From the NCBI GenBank assembly GCA_903919165.1, contig CAIXHJ010000496.1, forward strand, positions 1-29,645: a stretch of 29,645 nt of DNA, written 5' to 3'. Source of the stretch: an uncultured Holophagaceae bacterium. GTDB lineage: Bacteria; Acidobacteriota; Holophagae; Holophagales; Holophagaceae. A model generated the notes under the pieces. It did no database searches. It saw nothing but the letters and a program-made list of their open reading frames with translations, and had not been told where the DNA came from. Numbering within the stretch: position 1 is the stretch's first letter; each line of letters opens with the position of its first letter. Shown piece by piece: positions 15,402 to 24,776 of the stretch. Both the position numbers and the translations under genes were made by a program.

Positions 15402-16931
15402 CTAGGTGGGGTTTGGAAGAGATGATGGCGAACCGCCTTCAGGTGGTGGGGCTGTCGACAGGCGAAGGGTGAAACAGGCACCATGACCTAGCTCGCTCTG
15501 GACTTCCAACGATCCACCGTGAGCCTCGACGATGCCCCAGCTTACCGCCAGGCCAAGTCCTGTGCCATGGTTGCCCTTTGTCGTGAAGAACGGCTCGAAA
15601 ATCCGTGGCAGGTCTTCGGGCGGGATGCCACGTCCACTGTCCTCCAGCAAGAGCTCGATCGAGGAAGAGAGCCCATGCTTCGTCGTGGCGCGGATCCTTC
15701 CTCCCTCAGCTCCGATCGCGTCCGCAGCATTCAAAAGGAGATTGACCAATACCTGCTGGATCTGGTTCGCGTCCGCAAAGACGGATGGCAGATCCGAAGC
15801 CAGGTCAAGGGACAAGTCCACATGGTTCAGAGAGAGTTGAGTCATCACCACGGACACGGCCCGGCGCACCACATCATTGAGGTCCATGGGTTTTTTGGCC
15901 GGCGCCGTGGGCCGTGAGAAATCGAGCAACCCCCGAATGATGCCTCGGCAACGCACGGTCTCCCGTACGATCACGTCCAGGTCCTCACAGGCGGATGGGT
16001 CGTGCTCCATGCGCTTACGCAAAAGCGAGGCATAACTCAATACGCCCGTCAGCGGGTTGTTGATCTCGTGGGCGATACCAGCGGCCAGGCGGCCCACAGA
16101 AGCCAGCTTGTCCGCTTGGGCCAACTGTCGTTGCGTTTCGGCGAGGTGGTGGATCATGTCGTTGAAGGCCTTGGCCAATTCCCCCAATTCATGGTGTCCA
16201 CTGACCAAAATGGATCCCCCGAGGTCACCTTCACTGACCCGGCGGGTACCCTCTACCAGGGCCGCCACAGGCCTCTCCACCAACCGATGATTGAGCCACC
16301 ACATCATGAGGCAGACTGCCAGGATGGCCAGGATGGCCGAGACCACGATGACCCTGCGGCTGTGGGCAATTTCCCCATCCACTTGCGTCAGAGAGACATT
16401 CACGTCCAGTACACCCAGCAGGCTCTGCTTCGCGCTATGCGCGTGGCAGTCGGATGCAGAGCAGGATGGCTCGTTCGGAATGGGATTGATGACGCCCAGG
16501 ACGCGCGTGCCATCCGGTGCCCGGAAGACTCGGGCCCGGTCCTGGATTTCCAATCGTTCGAGCGGATGTCCTTCTGCGTGGCAGGCGTAGCAGGCCTCGC
16601 CCCGTGGATCCAAGCGGGTGCCGATCTCCTCGTTGGCCGAGGAGAACATGATCTGGCCTTCCTTATTGAAGACACGTACCTTGCGAATGCCCTCCTTTTG
16701 CAGGCCACCCACGGCACGGATCTCGCGGTGCAGATTGTCCCGCCGGTTCTCCAGCATGTCGAAGTGGGTGGCGCTCTTGATCGTTTCACTCAATTGATCT
16801 GCGCTGCGGGTGCGTTCTGCCATCAGCTGTGTGGTTTGCGAGCGGAGAATGACGAAAGCCATACCGCCAATCACCGTCGCTGTGGCAAGACCAGCGCCGA
16901 GGATCAGACGGATGCCGATGCGGGTGCGCAA
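15402..16931 (-). CDS. Sensor histidine kinase with heme-c-type extracytoplasmic sensor
   Basis: The 509-aa kinase starts at TTG 16931. The nrfD stop lies two codons upstream in the same frame, so no earlier start is possible; an AAGGAG inside the nrfD end sits 8 nt upstream. Helix 1 spans about 7-29 and helix 2 about 193-212. The loop between them carries CYACH (C114, C117, H118) and CSASDCH (C157, C162, H163), that is a CX2CH and a CX4CH c-heme motif. HAMP (about 213-265), HisKA with phospho-His H288 (GIAHEINNP) and HATPase with DSGRGI and GTGLGLAV follow. Heme attachment would need cytochrome c maturation outside the cytoplasm. The likely partner is the receiver-GcvH protein 9 nt downstream. 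Redox or gas sensing is inferred. Confidence 0.88.
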   Translation of the reverse strand: MRTRIGIRLILGAGLATATVIGGMAFVILRSQTTQLMAERTRSADQLSETIKSATHFDMLENRRDNLHREIRAVGGLQKEGIRKVRVFNKEGQIMFSSANEEIGTRLDPRGEACYACHAEGHPLERLEIQDRARVFRAPDGTRVLGVINPIPNEPSCSASDCHAHSAKQSLLGVLDVNVSLTQVDGEIAHSRRVIVVSAILAILAVCLMMWWLNHRLVERPVAALVEGTRRVSEGDLGGSILVSGHHELGELAKAFNDMIHHLAETQRQLAQADKLASVGRLAAGIAHEINNPLTGVLSYASLLRKRMEHDPSACEDLDVIVRETVRCRGIIRGLLDFSRPTAPAKKPMDLNDVVRRAVSVVMTQLSLNHVDLSLDLASDLPSVFADANQIQQVLVNLLLNAADAIGAEGGRIRATTKHGLSSSIELLLEDSGRGIPPEDLPRIFEPFFTTKGNHGTGLGLAVSWGIVEAHGGSLEVQSELGHGACFTLRLSTAPPPEGGSPSSLPNPT

Positions 16932-16934
16932 GGC

Positions 16935-18101
16935 TCAGGCTCCTTCTTCCTGCTCCAGTGTTTGGGACACGGGTCCACCAGGGAAGATGTTGAAGGTTCG
17001 AACGGCGAAAGCAAAGACCGCCATCCCCGTGGCCACCAGGCCCACTGACACGATGATCTCCATGACCGAGGGGATGTATCGGGTGCCGGATGCGGCTTCC
17101 ATGCCCGTGATGCTCACGTTCAACCGGTTCATCACGAAGCCCAGTACCGCAAGGAAGGCCCCACCCACTAGCCAATCGGGATCGGATCGCAGGCGACGGA
17201 AGGACATGAGGACCACGGGCAGGATCACGCCGAGGGTAAACTCGATGAGGAACATCTGGCCTTCATAGCTGAAGTTGAAGATGCTGCCCAAGGCGTGGTT
17301 GCGGTGAATGGCCTGCAGGCGCATGAGTCCATAGATGCCGAGGCACACCACCATGCCCCGGGCGAGGGGCTCCAGCAGATCCATCTCCAGGTGGCGATGG
17401 AAGGCCCGCTTGCTCAGGTAGGACTCGAGAACCACCATTCCGATGCCGGCACCGATGGCTGAAATGTAGAAATGCAACGGCAGCATCGGCGAGTACCAGA
17501 GTGGATGGAGTTTGCTCGGGACGATCAGATAGAGCGAGCCCAGGGAAGACTGATGCAGGGTGGAAAGCAGCACGCCGATGATAACAAGGGGAGTGATGAG
17601 ACGGTGGATGATCCGGGCGGGCGCATGGAACCCGAAATACTCAAAAACGACGGGCGAGAATTCCACCGCCAGCACCGTGGTGTAGAGCATCACGCACCAA
17701 GCCACCTCGAACATGACGGAGTGTGGGTTCCAATAGACGATGGCATGCCAGATCCGCCACGGCTGGCCCAGGTCGAACAACAGGGCCACGATCACGAAGG
17801 AATAACCAAGGAAGCCCGTGAGAATCGTCGGGCGCACGATGGGTTCAAACCGTTTGAGGTTGAAGAGGTGGACCACCGCCGTCAGGGTGAAGGCGCCCGC
17901 AGCGAGTCCCACACCGCAGAGCAGGTCGAAGCCGATCCAGAGGCCCCAGGGGAACCGGTCGCTCAAGTGGGTGACCGCGCCCAGGCCCTTGGTATATCGG
18001 ATCACGGTGACGGCGCAGAAGGCCAGGAACAGCAAAACGAAGACCGCGGTCCAGAATCCTGGACGGAATCGGCGGGGATAGAGGGTGGCAGTGGCATTCA
18101 T
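16935..18101 (-). CDS. NrfD/HybB-like polytopic quinone-site subunit
   Basis: This is a 388-aa polytopic membrane protein with eight to ten hydrophobic helices, of the NrfD/PsrC superfamily. It is closest in style to HybB or HmcC Ni/Fe-hydrogenase cytochrome b-type subunits. Such subunits hold no heme; they exchange electrons with quinone and pass them to an iron-sulfur subunit. Recognisable stretches are RFPWGLWIGFDLLCGVGLAAG, LFDLGQPWRIWHAIVYWNPHS, TLHQSSLGSLYLIVP and a late FVMNRLNVSITG. The ATG at 18101 overlaps the upstream ferredoxin stop (ATGA), so the two subunits are translationally coupled. Its C-terminus (EQEEGA) encodes the ribosome site of the following kinase. Direction of electron flow is not determined. 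Confidence 0.92.
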   Translation of the reverse strand: MNATATLYPRRFRPGFWTAVFVLLFLAFCAVTVIRYTKGLGAVTHLSDRFPWGLWIGFDLLCGVGLAAGAFTLTAVVHLFNLKRFEPIVRPTILTGFLGYSFVIVALLFDLGQPWRIWHAIVYWNPHSVMFEVAWCVMLYTTVLAVEFSPVVFEYFGFHAPARIIHRLITPLVIIGVLLSTLHQSSLGSLYLIVPSKLHPLWYSPMLPLHFYISAIGAGIGMVVLESYLSKRAFHRHLEMDLLEPLARGMVVCLGIYGLMRLQAIHRNHALGSIFNFSYEGQMFLIEFTLGVILPVVLMSFRRLRSDPDWLVGGAFLAVLGFVMNRLNVSITGMEAASGTRYIPSVMEIIVSVGLVATGMAVFAFAVRTFNIFPGGPVSQTLEQEEGA

Positions 18102-18850
18102 GACCGGTCTCCTCGTCCGTTGTTATGGCTCTCTGCCTTTGCCACGTCCTCGCGGCGCGCGGTGATCCAGTGCACACCATAGAGGCATACGGCCCAGACC
18201 CCCACGAAATCAGGAATGTTGGAGAGCACCTGCCAGGTGCGCATGGCCGGCGGGTCTGCGGGCAGATTGGTCTTCATGCCGAGCTTTTCGAAGGGCACGT
18301 TGGAGATCATGATCACCGATGTTCCACCGGCCTCCGTCAACCCGTAGACATGGTCCACGTAGGCACCAGGCTTCGAGCGGATGCGCGTGCGGGCCTCCCA
18401 GATGAGATCTTCCTTTTTCCCGAACGTAGTGGCTTCGTACTGGCAGGCCTCCGCACAGGCAGTCTGCTTGCCTTCCTTCAGGCGGCCAGCGCACATGATG
18501 CACTTCCCAACGACCGGTACTGGGCGGTCCCACTGGTACTTCGGAATCTGGAAAGGACAGGCCATCATGCAGTAGCGGCAGCCCATGCAGCGCTCGCCGT
18601 CGTAGACCACCGGACCTTCTGGCGTTTTCGTCAAGGCCGCAACGGGACAGACTGATGCGCAGGTGGGAACGTCACAGTGCATGCAAAAACTGCGGACGTT
18701 GATGCCCTCCTTCTGCTGGACTATGGTCCAGGTATAAGCGGTCAACACCTCGTCTATCTTTTCCGGAAGCTTGTTCTGCTCCTTGCATGCAGAGCTGCAG
18801 GCACCGCAACCAACGCAGCGCGAAAAATCGATGAGAAGTCCCATACCCAT
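18098..18850 (-). CDS. Ferredoxin-like subunit with four [4Fe-4S] sites and C-terminal membrane helix
   Basis: This 250-aa protein is of the DmsB/HybA/HmcB type. Sixteen cysteines form four canonical sets: C12-C15-C18-C22, C56-C59-C64-C68, C88-C91-C94-C98 and C117-C120-C132-C136. A single hydrophobic segment near the end (about 212-230, IPDFVGVWAVCLYGVHWIT) should anchor it beside the NrfD-like partner. The ATG at 18850 is chosen because AGGAG lies 5 nt upstream; an ATG six bases on is also possible. No Tat or Sec signal is seen. It therefore faces the cytoplasm unless carried out by an unseen partner, which differs from HybA-type periplasmic subunits. No catalytic subunit gene adjoins. It is the first gene of the four-gene operon. 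Confidence 0.92.
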   Translation of the reverse strand: MGMGLLIDFSRCVGCGACSSACKEQNKLPEKIDEVLTAYTWTIVQQKEGINVRSFCMHCDVPTCASVCPVAALTKTPEGPVVYDGERCMGCRYCMMACPFQIPKYQWDRPVPVVGKCIMCAGRLKEGKQTACAEACQYEATTFGKKEDLIWEARTRIRSKPGAYVDHVYGLTEAGGTSVIMISNVPFEKLGMKTNLPADPPAMRTWQVLSNIPDFVGVWAVCLYGVHWITARREDVAKAESHNNGRGDRS

Positions 18851-19187
18851 GGGTTCTCCTGCTTTGACAGTCCTCCCCGGGAGGGATTCCAAGGGAATTT
18901 AGCTGGAAGCATGCTCCGGACGATTCGTATAGTCAACCCCTTGGTAGCAAATAAAAACGGTATTGTTGCCATTATTAAGATAAAGGCCCCACAGGTGGGA
19001 AGGATCTAGGGATGACCAGGGGGTCTTAGTCTTTCCGCGATAAGCCCGAACTCCTTTGGAGGCAGATCTTGGTCCCGGAAAGTCCCGGGGGACACCGCAC
19101 CCGGGAAGACCCGCGCTTAGCTCCGGCCTTTCCCGGTGCCCGACCCATAAATGGCAGGCGGTAGCGCATCCGGAACTGTGAGCAAAA
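18851..19187. other. Long non-coding gap: operon leader and GC-rich structured segment
   Basis: About 340 bp without a credible gene. The part nearest the ferredoxin gene (about 18900-18990) is AT-rich. On the minus strand it has TTGACT (18936-18931), with only a poor -10 (CATGCT) 17 nt on, so a promoter here is likely but not located. From about 19010 to 19187 the sequence is GC-rich and full of inverted repeats: GGGTCTT (19021-19027) with AAGACCC (19106-19112), CCCGGG (19084-19089) with CCCGGG (19100-19105), GTCCC (19072-19076) with GGGAC (19089-19093), and TCCGG (about 19122) with CCGGA (about 19170). It ends against a bidirectional terminator. It may be an untranslated leader or a small RNA. 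No known riboswitch, 6S, SRP, tmRNA or RNase P signature was found. Confidence 0.4.
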
Positions 19188-19221
19188 TCAAAAACGCCCC
19201 GCACCGGCGGGGCATTTTTGA
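19188..19221. terminator. Bidirectional intrinsic terminator after groEL
   Basis: GCCCCGC (19196-19202) pairs with GCGGGGC (19207-19213) around an ACCG loop. The flanking TCAAAAA and TTTTTGA extend the symmetry with one C/A mismatch. A run of five T follows the stem on both strands. It ends the groESL transcript about 35 nt past the groEL stop, and would equally end any plus-strand transcript arriving from 19000-19187. Confidence 0.88.
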
Positions 19222-19255
19222 TCCGTACTGCTGAGGGCTGAGAGCCGACGGCCTT

Positions 19256-20884
<1,629 letters not shown>

Positions 20885-20910
20885 GTGTGTCTCCTTGGTT
20901 TCTTAGGTCG

Positions 20911-21198
20911 TTAGCTGACGATGGCGAGGATTTCGTCTTCGCGCACGATCACGTGGTCGACGCCGTCGATCTTCACTTCCGTGCCACTGTACTTGCCGAT
21001 CAGCACCTTCTGACCGGCCTTCACGGACATGGGGTTGCGGGTGCCGTTCTCGTTGATCTTGCCCTCGCCAACGGCCACCACTTCAGCCTCCATGGGCTTT
21101 TCCTTGGCGGTGTCGGGGATGATGATGCCGCCCTTGACGGTTTCGGCGGCGTCGACGCGCTTCAGCACGACGCGGTCAGACAGGGGCTTGATGGCCAT
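20911..21198 (-). CDS. groES: Co-chaperonin GroES (Hsp10)
   Basis: The 95-aa lid subunit forms heptamers that cap GroEL. The sequence fits the family throughout: MAIKPLSDRVVLKRVDAAE, the mobile loop region TVKGGIIIPDTAKEKP, VVAVGEGKINENG, VKAGQKVLIGKYSGTEVKIDG and the end IVREDEILAIV. A strong AGGAGG lies before the ATG. The first gene of the groESL operon, it is preceded at 40-70 bp by a near-perfect CIRCE element. Confidence 0.98.
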   Translation of the reverse strand: MAIKPLSDRVVLKRVDAAETVKGGIIIPDTAKEKPMEAEVVAVGEGKINENGTRNPMSVKAGQKVLIGKYSGTEVKIDGVDHVIVREDEILAIVS

Positions 21199-21239
21199 GA
21201 GACCTCCTAATTAAGGATGGAAAGGGACGAACAGGGCTG

Positions 21240-21266
21240 TTAGCACTCACCAACAGCGAGTGCCAA
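21240..21266 (-). promoter_or_regulatory. CIRCE element (HrcA operator) of groESL
   Basis: Consensus TTAGCACTC-N9-GAGTGCTAA is matched on the plus strand by TTAGCACTC (21240-21248), nine bases, then GAGTGCCAA (21258-21266), with a single C-for-T change. HrcA binds this inverted repeat and represses groESL until heat stress. Its position, 42 bp before the groES start and beside the -10 region, is typical. hrcA is not in the window. Confidence 0.93.
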
Positions 21267-21294
21267 GTCTGGCATCCAAGAAAATCAAAGTCAA
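21266..21294 (-). promoter_or_regulatory. Probable groESL promoter
   Basis: On the minus strand TTGACT (21294-21289) is followed after 17 nt by CAGACT (21271-21266). The -35 is good and the -10 poor. The implied start point falls inside the CIRCE element, which is where HrcA operators usually lie, and this supports the call. Confidence 0.5.
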
Positions 21295-21300
21295 GTACGA

Positions 21301-21328
21301 TTGCCTTCAGAATCGTAAAATCTAAATT
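21301..21328 (+). promoter_or_regulatory. Possible promoter of the zinc-ribbon/yggS operon
   Basis: TTGCCT (21301-21306) and TAAATT (21323-21328), spaced 16 nt, lie in the AT-rich gap 80 bp before the gene at 21408. Each hexamer matches four of six consensus bases. A short hairpin GAAGA/TCTTC (21336-21348) and a repeated TCTAAATT (21321 and 21350) lie just downstream. Confidence 0.3.
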
Positions 21329-21407
21329 ATTTAAAGAAGATTTTCTTCGTCTAAATTGGATATTGGAAAGCCCCGACGCTTTTCTGATAGAGGTGTAGCC
21401 TTAATTC

Positions 21408-22106
21408 ATGGAACCACTGATCACCCTTCGCGACCTGCAAGTCACCCTGGACTACTTGGCGACCATCCACCGTGAGCTTTTGGCCCTCCCTCCAGACCTT
21501 GCCAACCTGGACGCAAGAGTCAAGACGACAGAAAAGCAGATCGCCGAGAAGACCAAGGCTCTCGACACAGCCCGTGCGCAGATCTTGGTGAAGGTGAAGG
21601 AGCTGACCCAGGCCCAGAAGGACGAGGATCGCGCCCGCGCCGCGGTTAAAACCACCAGCCAGAAGGTGCAGTACACCGCAGCCATCCGCGAACTCGACGA
21701 GAAGGAACGCCTCAAGGCTTCCGTTGCCAGACCCCTCAAGGCCCTCGAGTCCACCATCCAGGCCCTTGAGCAGGCCCTTGTCGTCCTCGAGAAAGAACGC
21801 GCCTTGGCCCAGACGCAGTTCGATGATCTCTACACGATTTTCCTGGAGGAACACGCCAACCAAGTGCAGGCGCGGAAAGTGCTTCAGTCCAAGCAGGTCT
21901 CGCTGGAGAAAAAGCTCACTCCGGCTGAAGTGGCGCGCTTCCATCGCCTTGCCGCCGCCCGTCATGGCCGGGTGGTGGTGGCCGTCGAAAACGGAGCTTG
22001 CTCCGGATGCAACGTGAAACTCCGTGGGCCCATCCTCTTTCAGTTGAAGGAAGGGAAGAGCCTCATCACCTGTGAGTCCTGCCAGCGGATCCTCTTCCTG
22101 TCGTGA
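21408..22106 (+). CDS. Coiled-coil protein with C-terminal C4 zinc ribbon
   Basis: The 232-aa protein belongs to the widespread bacterial family of long antiparallel coiled coils ending in a C4 zinc ribbon (often labelled zf-RING_7 or DUF164). About residues 5-180 are charged heptad-like helices (for example TTEKQIAEKTKALDTARAQ and LDEKERLKASVARPLKALES). The tail has C198, C201, C222 and C225 (CSGC ... CESC), and includes the family's GxCSGCNVKL segment. The family is linked to nucleic-acid or RNase-type scaffolding in some bacteria, but no precise role can be given here. The start ATG has only a distant AGAGG. Its stop overlaps the next gene in a GTGA arrangement. Confidence 0.85.
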   Translation: MEPLITLRDLQVTLDYLATIHRELLALPPDLANLDARVKTTEKQIAEKTKALDTARAQILVKVKELTQAQKDEDRARAAVKTTSQKVQYTAAIRELDEKERLKASVARPLKALESTIQALEQALVVLEKERALAQTQFDDLYTIFLEEHANQVQARKVLQSKQVSLEKKLTPAEVARFHRLAAARHGRVVVAVENGACSGCNVKLRGPILFQLKEGKSLITCESCQRILFLS

Positions 22107-22768
22107 GTCTCAGGGATCGAATCGAGGGCCTGCAGGCCCGCATCCAGCGCGCCTGCGAGGCTGCCGGCCGAGAACCCTCCAGCATCGAGTTGCTGCCCGT
22201 CTCGAAAAAGCAGCCCTTGTCCCTCATCCGTGAAGCCGCAACCCTGGGATTCACCCGATTCGGCGAAAACTATGTGCAGGAGGGCGCCGACAAAGCCGTC
22301 GCTTTGCCAGATCTCAGCTTCATCCTGCTGGGTCCCCTCCAGCGCAACAAGGCCAAGCCCGCCCTCCAGCACTTCGCAGAGATCCAGAGCCTCGACCGAC
22401 CCGAGTTGGCAGAAAGGCTCCGGCGGTTCGCCGAGGAATTGGACGTGATCCGTCCCATGTGGATTCAGGTGGACCTCTGGGACGAGGCCACTAAGCTGGG
22501 TGGATGCACGGAAGCCGAGCTACCCGCACTGATCGAGTCCCTTGGCGGAGATCCGCGGCTTCCGATGAAGGGCCTCATGGCCATCCCGCCACCCGACGAT
22601 AGGGCAGCCTTCTCCGAGTTGGCCACCCTGCGGGAGCGCATGCAACAGGATCTCGGCCAATCCCTGCGCCTCAGCATGGGCATGAGCAGCGACCTCGAAG
22701 CCGCCATCGTCGCCGGCTCGGATCAGATCCGTATCGGCACAGCTTTCTTCGGCGAGCGATCACACTAA
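22103..22768 (+). CDS. YggS-type pyridoxal phosphate homeostasis protein (PLPBP)
   Basis: The 221-aa cytoplasmic PLP-binding protein of the YggS/PROSC family keeps free PLP and amino-acid pools balanced; it has no known catalytic activity. The PLP lysine is K35 in LLPVSKKQP. The family blocks FGENYVQE, FILLGPLQRNKAK, VDLWDEATKLGG, GLMAIPPPDD and SMGMSSDLEAAIVAGSDQIRIGTAFFG follow, the last being the phosphate-binding end. In most homologues the line reads HFIGxLQxNK; here His is replaced by Leu (LGPLQRNK). The GTG start overlaps the upstream TGA by 4 nt, so the two genes are translationally coupled. Confidence 0.93.
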   Translation: MSLRDRIEGLQARIQRACEAAGREPSSIELLPVSKKQPLSLIREAATLGFTRFGENYVQEGADKAVALPDLSFILLGPLQRNKAKPALQHFAEIQSLDRPELAERLRRFAEELDVIRPMWIQVDLWDEATKLGGCTEAELPALIESLGGDPRLPMKGLMAIPPPDDRAAFSELATLRERMQQDLGQSLRLSMGMSSDLEAAIVAGSDQIRIGTAFFGERSH

Positions 22769-22782
22769 TCCTAGGAGCCTTC

Positions 22783-23208
22783 ATGACCACGATCAGGACC
22801 GTCACCGCCTCGCTGCCCATCTCAGCAGAGACGCTGTACGACTTCCTCTCCGATCTGTCGAGGCATCGCGCCTTCCTTGAACCCGGAGCCCAGGGATTCA
22901 CCGGCGACACAGACAGACATTTCTACGTCATCGAAATCATGGGCATGAAGATGCCCCAGGAAATGGTGGCGAAGACCCGGATCCCCGGCCAGCTTGTGAG
23001 CCTCGTGCCCGGGGCCCGGAAGATGTTCGACCATGAGTTGCGCTTCGAGATCGCGACCACCGCTGAAGGCAGCACCCTGTGCCTGGTGGACGAGGCTGAC
23101 ATTCCGATGATGATGGCCATGATGGGCGCCGAAAAGCTGCTCCAGGGACAGATAGACAATGCCCTGGCGCGCATCCAGGAATTGGCGGTGGTTGGCCAGA
23201 TCGGTTGA
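22783..23208 (+). CDS. SRPBCC-superfamily (START/Bet v1-like) protein
   Basis: The 141-aa protein begins MTTIRTVTASLPISAETLYDFLSDLSRHRAFLE, the usual opening of polyketide-cyclase/START-like SRPBCC proteins. A beta-rich middle and a long C-terminal helix (EKLLQGQIDNALARIQELAV) follow. Such folds bind hydrophobic ligands or lipids, and the ligand here is unknown. A Met-rich stretch (PMMMAMMGAEK) precedes the last helix. AGGAG is 5 nt before the ATG, and the gene is 14 nt after yggS, so it belongs to the same operon. Confidence 0.8.
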   Translation: MTTIRTVTASLPISAETLYDFLSDLSRHRAFLEPGAQGFTGDTDRHFYVIEIMGMKMPQEMVAKTRIPGQLVSLVPGARKMFDHELRFEIATTAEGSTLCLVDEADIPMMMAMMGAEKLLQGQIDNALARIQELAVVGQIG

Positions 23209-23335
23209 GGCTCTGTGCCCGGTCGCAAGGGCGATGCTTTTCGGACAGGAAGATTGAAAGGATTCCTTCCCTCCCGGCATGACCTGGTATCGGGCTCGAT
23301 TCCGCCCACGCTTTTACCTGACATTTGGAGGTTCC

Positions 23336-24766
23336 ATGCGCCCCACCGTCCTGCTCGCTGCCCTTCCTGCGCTGCTGATCGCCCAGGAAACCACCACCAC
23401 TCTGAAAGACCAGAAGGCCTTGGCGGTTACGATCTACAACGACAACCTGGCCCTGGTGAAAGACACCCGGGAGGTGCGCCTGCCAAAAGGCGAAACCAGG
23501 CTAGCCTTCCAGGAGGTGTCGGCTCAGATCCGCCCAGAGACGGCCCTGCTGCGCAACCTGACCCACCCCAAGGAGTTCTGGGTGAGTGAACAGAACTTCG
23601 ACTTCGACCTGCTCACGCCCCAGAAGCTGCTGGACAAGTACGTGGGCGAAAAGGTGGTGGTGGTGCGCAGCATGCCCAATCCCGACGGCGCTGGGTCCAA
23701 GGAGATTCGTGAGGAAGCCACGGTGCTGGCCACGAATGGCGGCACGGTGCTGCAGTTCGCCGACCGCATCGAGACCAGCATCCCGGGCCGCATCGTCTAT
23801 CCAAAAGTACCCGGCAACCTGCGGGCCAGACCCACCCTGGTCATCAGCCTCAACAGCGGCGTGGACAAGGCCCAGAATCTGGAACTGAGCTACCTGACGG
23901 GCGGCCTCTCCTGGCGCGCCGACTACGTGGCCAACCTCTCGCCTGATGAACAGACCCTGGACCTCAGCGGCTGGGTGACCCTCACCAACCAGAGTGGCGC
24001 CGCCTATCCCAACGCCACCTTGCAGCTGGTGGCGGGAGATGTGAACCGGGCGAAGCAGCGGCCCGAGCGGGCCTTTGCCGTGGGGGCCATGATGGACAGA
24101 GCGAAGGCTGCTGCCCCGCAGATGGCGGAAGAAAGCCTCTTCGAGTACCACCTCTACACCCTGGACCACCCCACCACCCTCGCCGTGAACCAGACCAAGC
24201 AGGTGGCCCTGCTCAGCGCCAGCGCGGTGCCCGTCCGCAAGGATTACCTGCTCCAGGGCCAGGCCTACTATTACTCCGGCAGCTACGGCGACCTGGGCGA
24301 GAAGCAGAAGGTGGGCGTCTTCGTAGAATTCAACAACAAGGAGTCGAGCCGGCTGGGCATGCCCCTGCCCAAGGGCATCATCCGCGTCTACAAGCGTGAC
24401 AGCGAGGGCCGCGCCCAGTTCGTGGGCGAGGACAGCGTGGATCACACACCGAAGAACGAGCTGGTACGCCTGAAGCTGGGAGATGCCTTCGACGTCACCG
24501 CCAGACGCAAACAGACGGACTACAAGAGCCTGGGTCGACAGGGGAAGTTCGGCAGCGTGCATGAATCCGCCTTCGAGATCGAACTGAAAAACGCCAAGAA
24601 AGAACCCGTCACTGTGAATGTTCTGGAACCCATGCCCGGCGATTGGGAGGTGCTGCAGAACAGCCACCCCTTCACCAAGGAGGCGGCTGGCACCGCGAGG
24701 TTCAAAGTCACCGTACCCGGCGAAGGCAGCGCGACGCTCACGTATCGGGTGCGGGTGAAGTGGTAG
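23336..24766 (+). CDS. Secreted DUF4139-domain protein
   Basis: The 476-aa protein starts at the ATG at 23336, which has GGAGG 5 nt upstream. The frame extends to 23279 without a better site. A short signal peptide (MRPTVLLAALPALLIAQE) implies export. The N-terminal part (VTIYNDNLALVKDTREVRLPKGE) resembles the DUF4140-like start of this family. DUF4139 follows with the landmark LSYLTGGLSWRADYVANLS and SGWVTLTNQSG, then LQLVAGDVNR. A beta-rich end finishes VTVPGEGSATLTYRVRVKW. There is no C-terminal anchor. Function is unknown in the family. A 127-bp gap separates it from the SRPBCC gene. A heptamer tandem array starts 10 bp past its stop. Confidence 0.88.
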   Translation: MRPTVLLAALPALLIAQETTTTLKDQKALAVTIYNDNLALVKDTREVRLPKGETRLAFQEVSAQIRPETALLRNLTHPKEFWVSEQNFDFDLLTPQKLLDKYVGEKVVVVRSMPNPDGAGSKEIREEATVLATNGGTVLQFADRIETSIPGRIVYPKVPGNLRARPTLVISLNSGVDKAQNLELSYLTGGLSWRADYVANLSPDEQTLDLSGWVTLTNQSGAAYPNATLQLVAGDVNRAKQRPERAFAVGAMMDRAKAAAPQMAEESLFEYHLYTLDHPTTLAVNQTKQVALLSASAVPVRKDYLLQGQAYYYSGSYGDLGEKQKVGVFVEFNNKESSRLGMPLPKGIIRVYKRDSEGRAQFVGEDSVDHTPKNELVRLKLGDAFDVTARRKQTDYKSLGRQGKFGSVHESAFEIELKNAKKEPVTVNVLEPMPGDWEVLQNSHPFTKEAAGTARFKVTVPGEGSATLTYRVRVKW

Positions 24767-24776
24767 GGACGGTCCT

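Noticed and set aside
18990..19187. c-di-GMP (GEMM) riboswitch, 6S RNA, SRP RNA, tmRNA or RNase P RNA
   Set aside because: Only a GGTAGCG-like match was seen; the conserved core sequences of these RNAs are missing on both strands.
23501..24667. 388-codon minus-strand open frame opposite the DUF4139 gene
   Set aside because: It is a shadow frame: the forward gene has a signal peptide, a ribosome site and a recognised domain.
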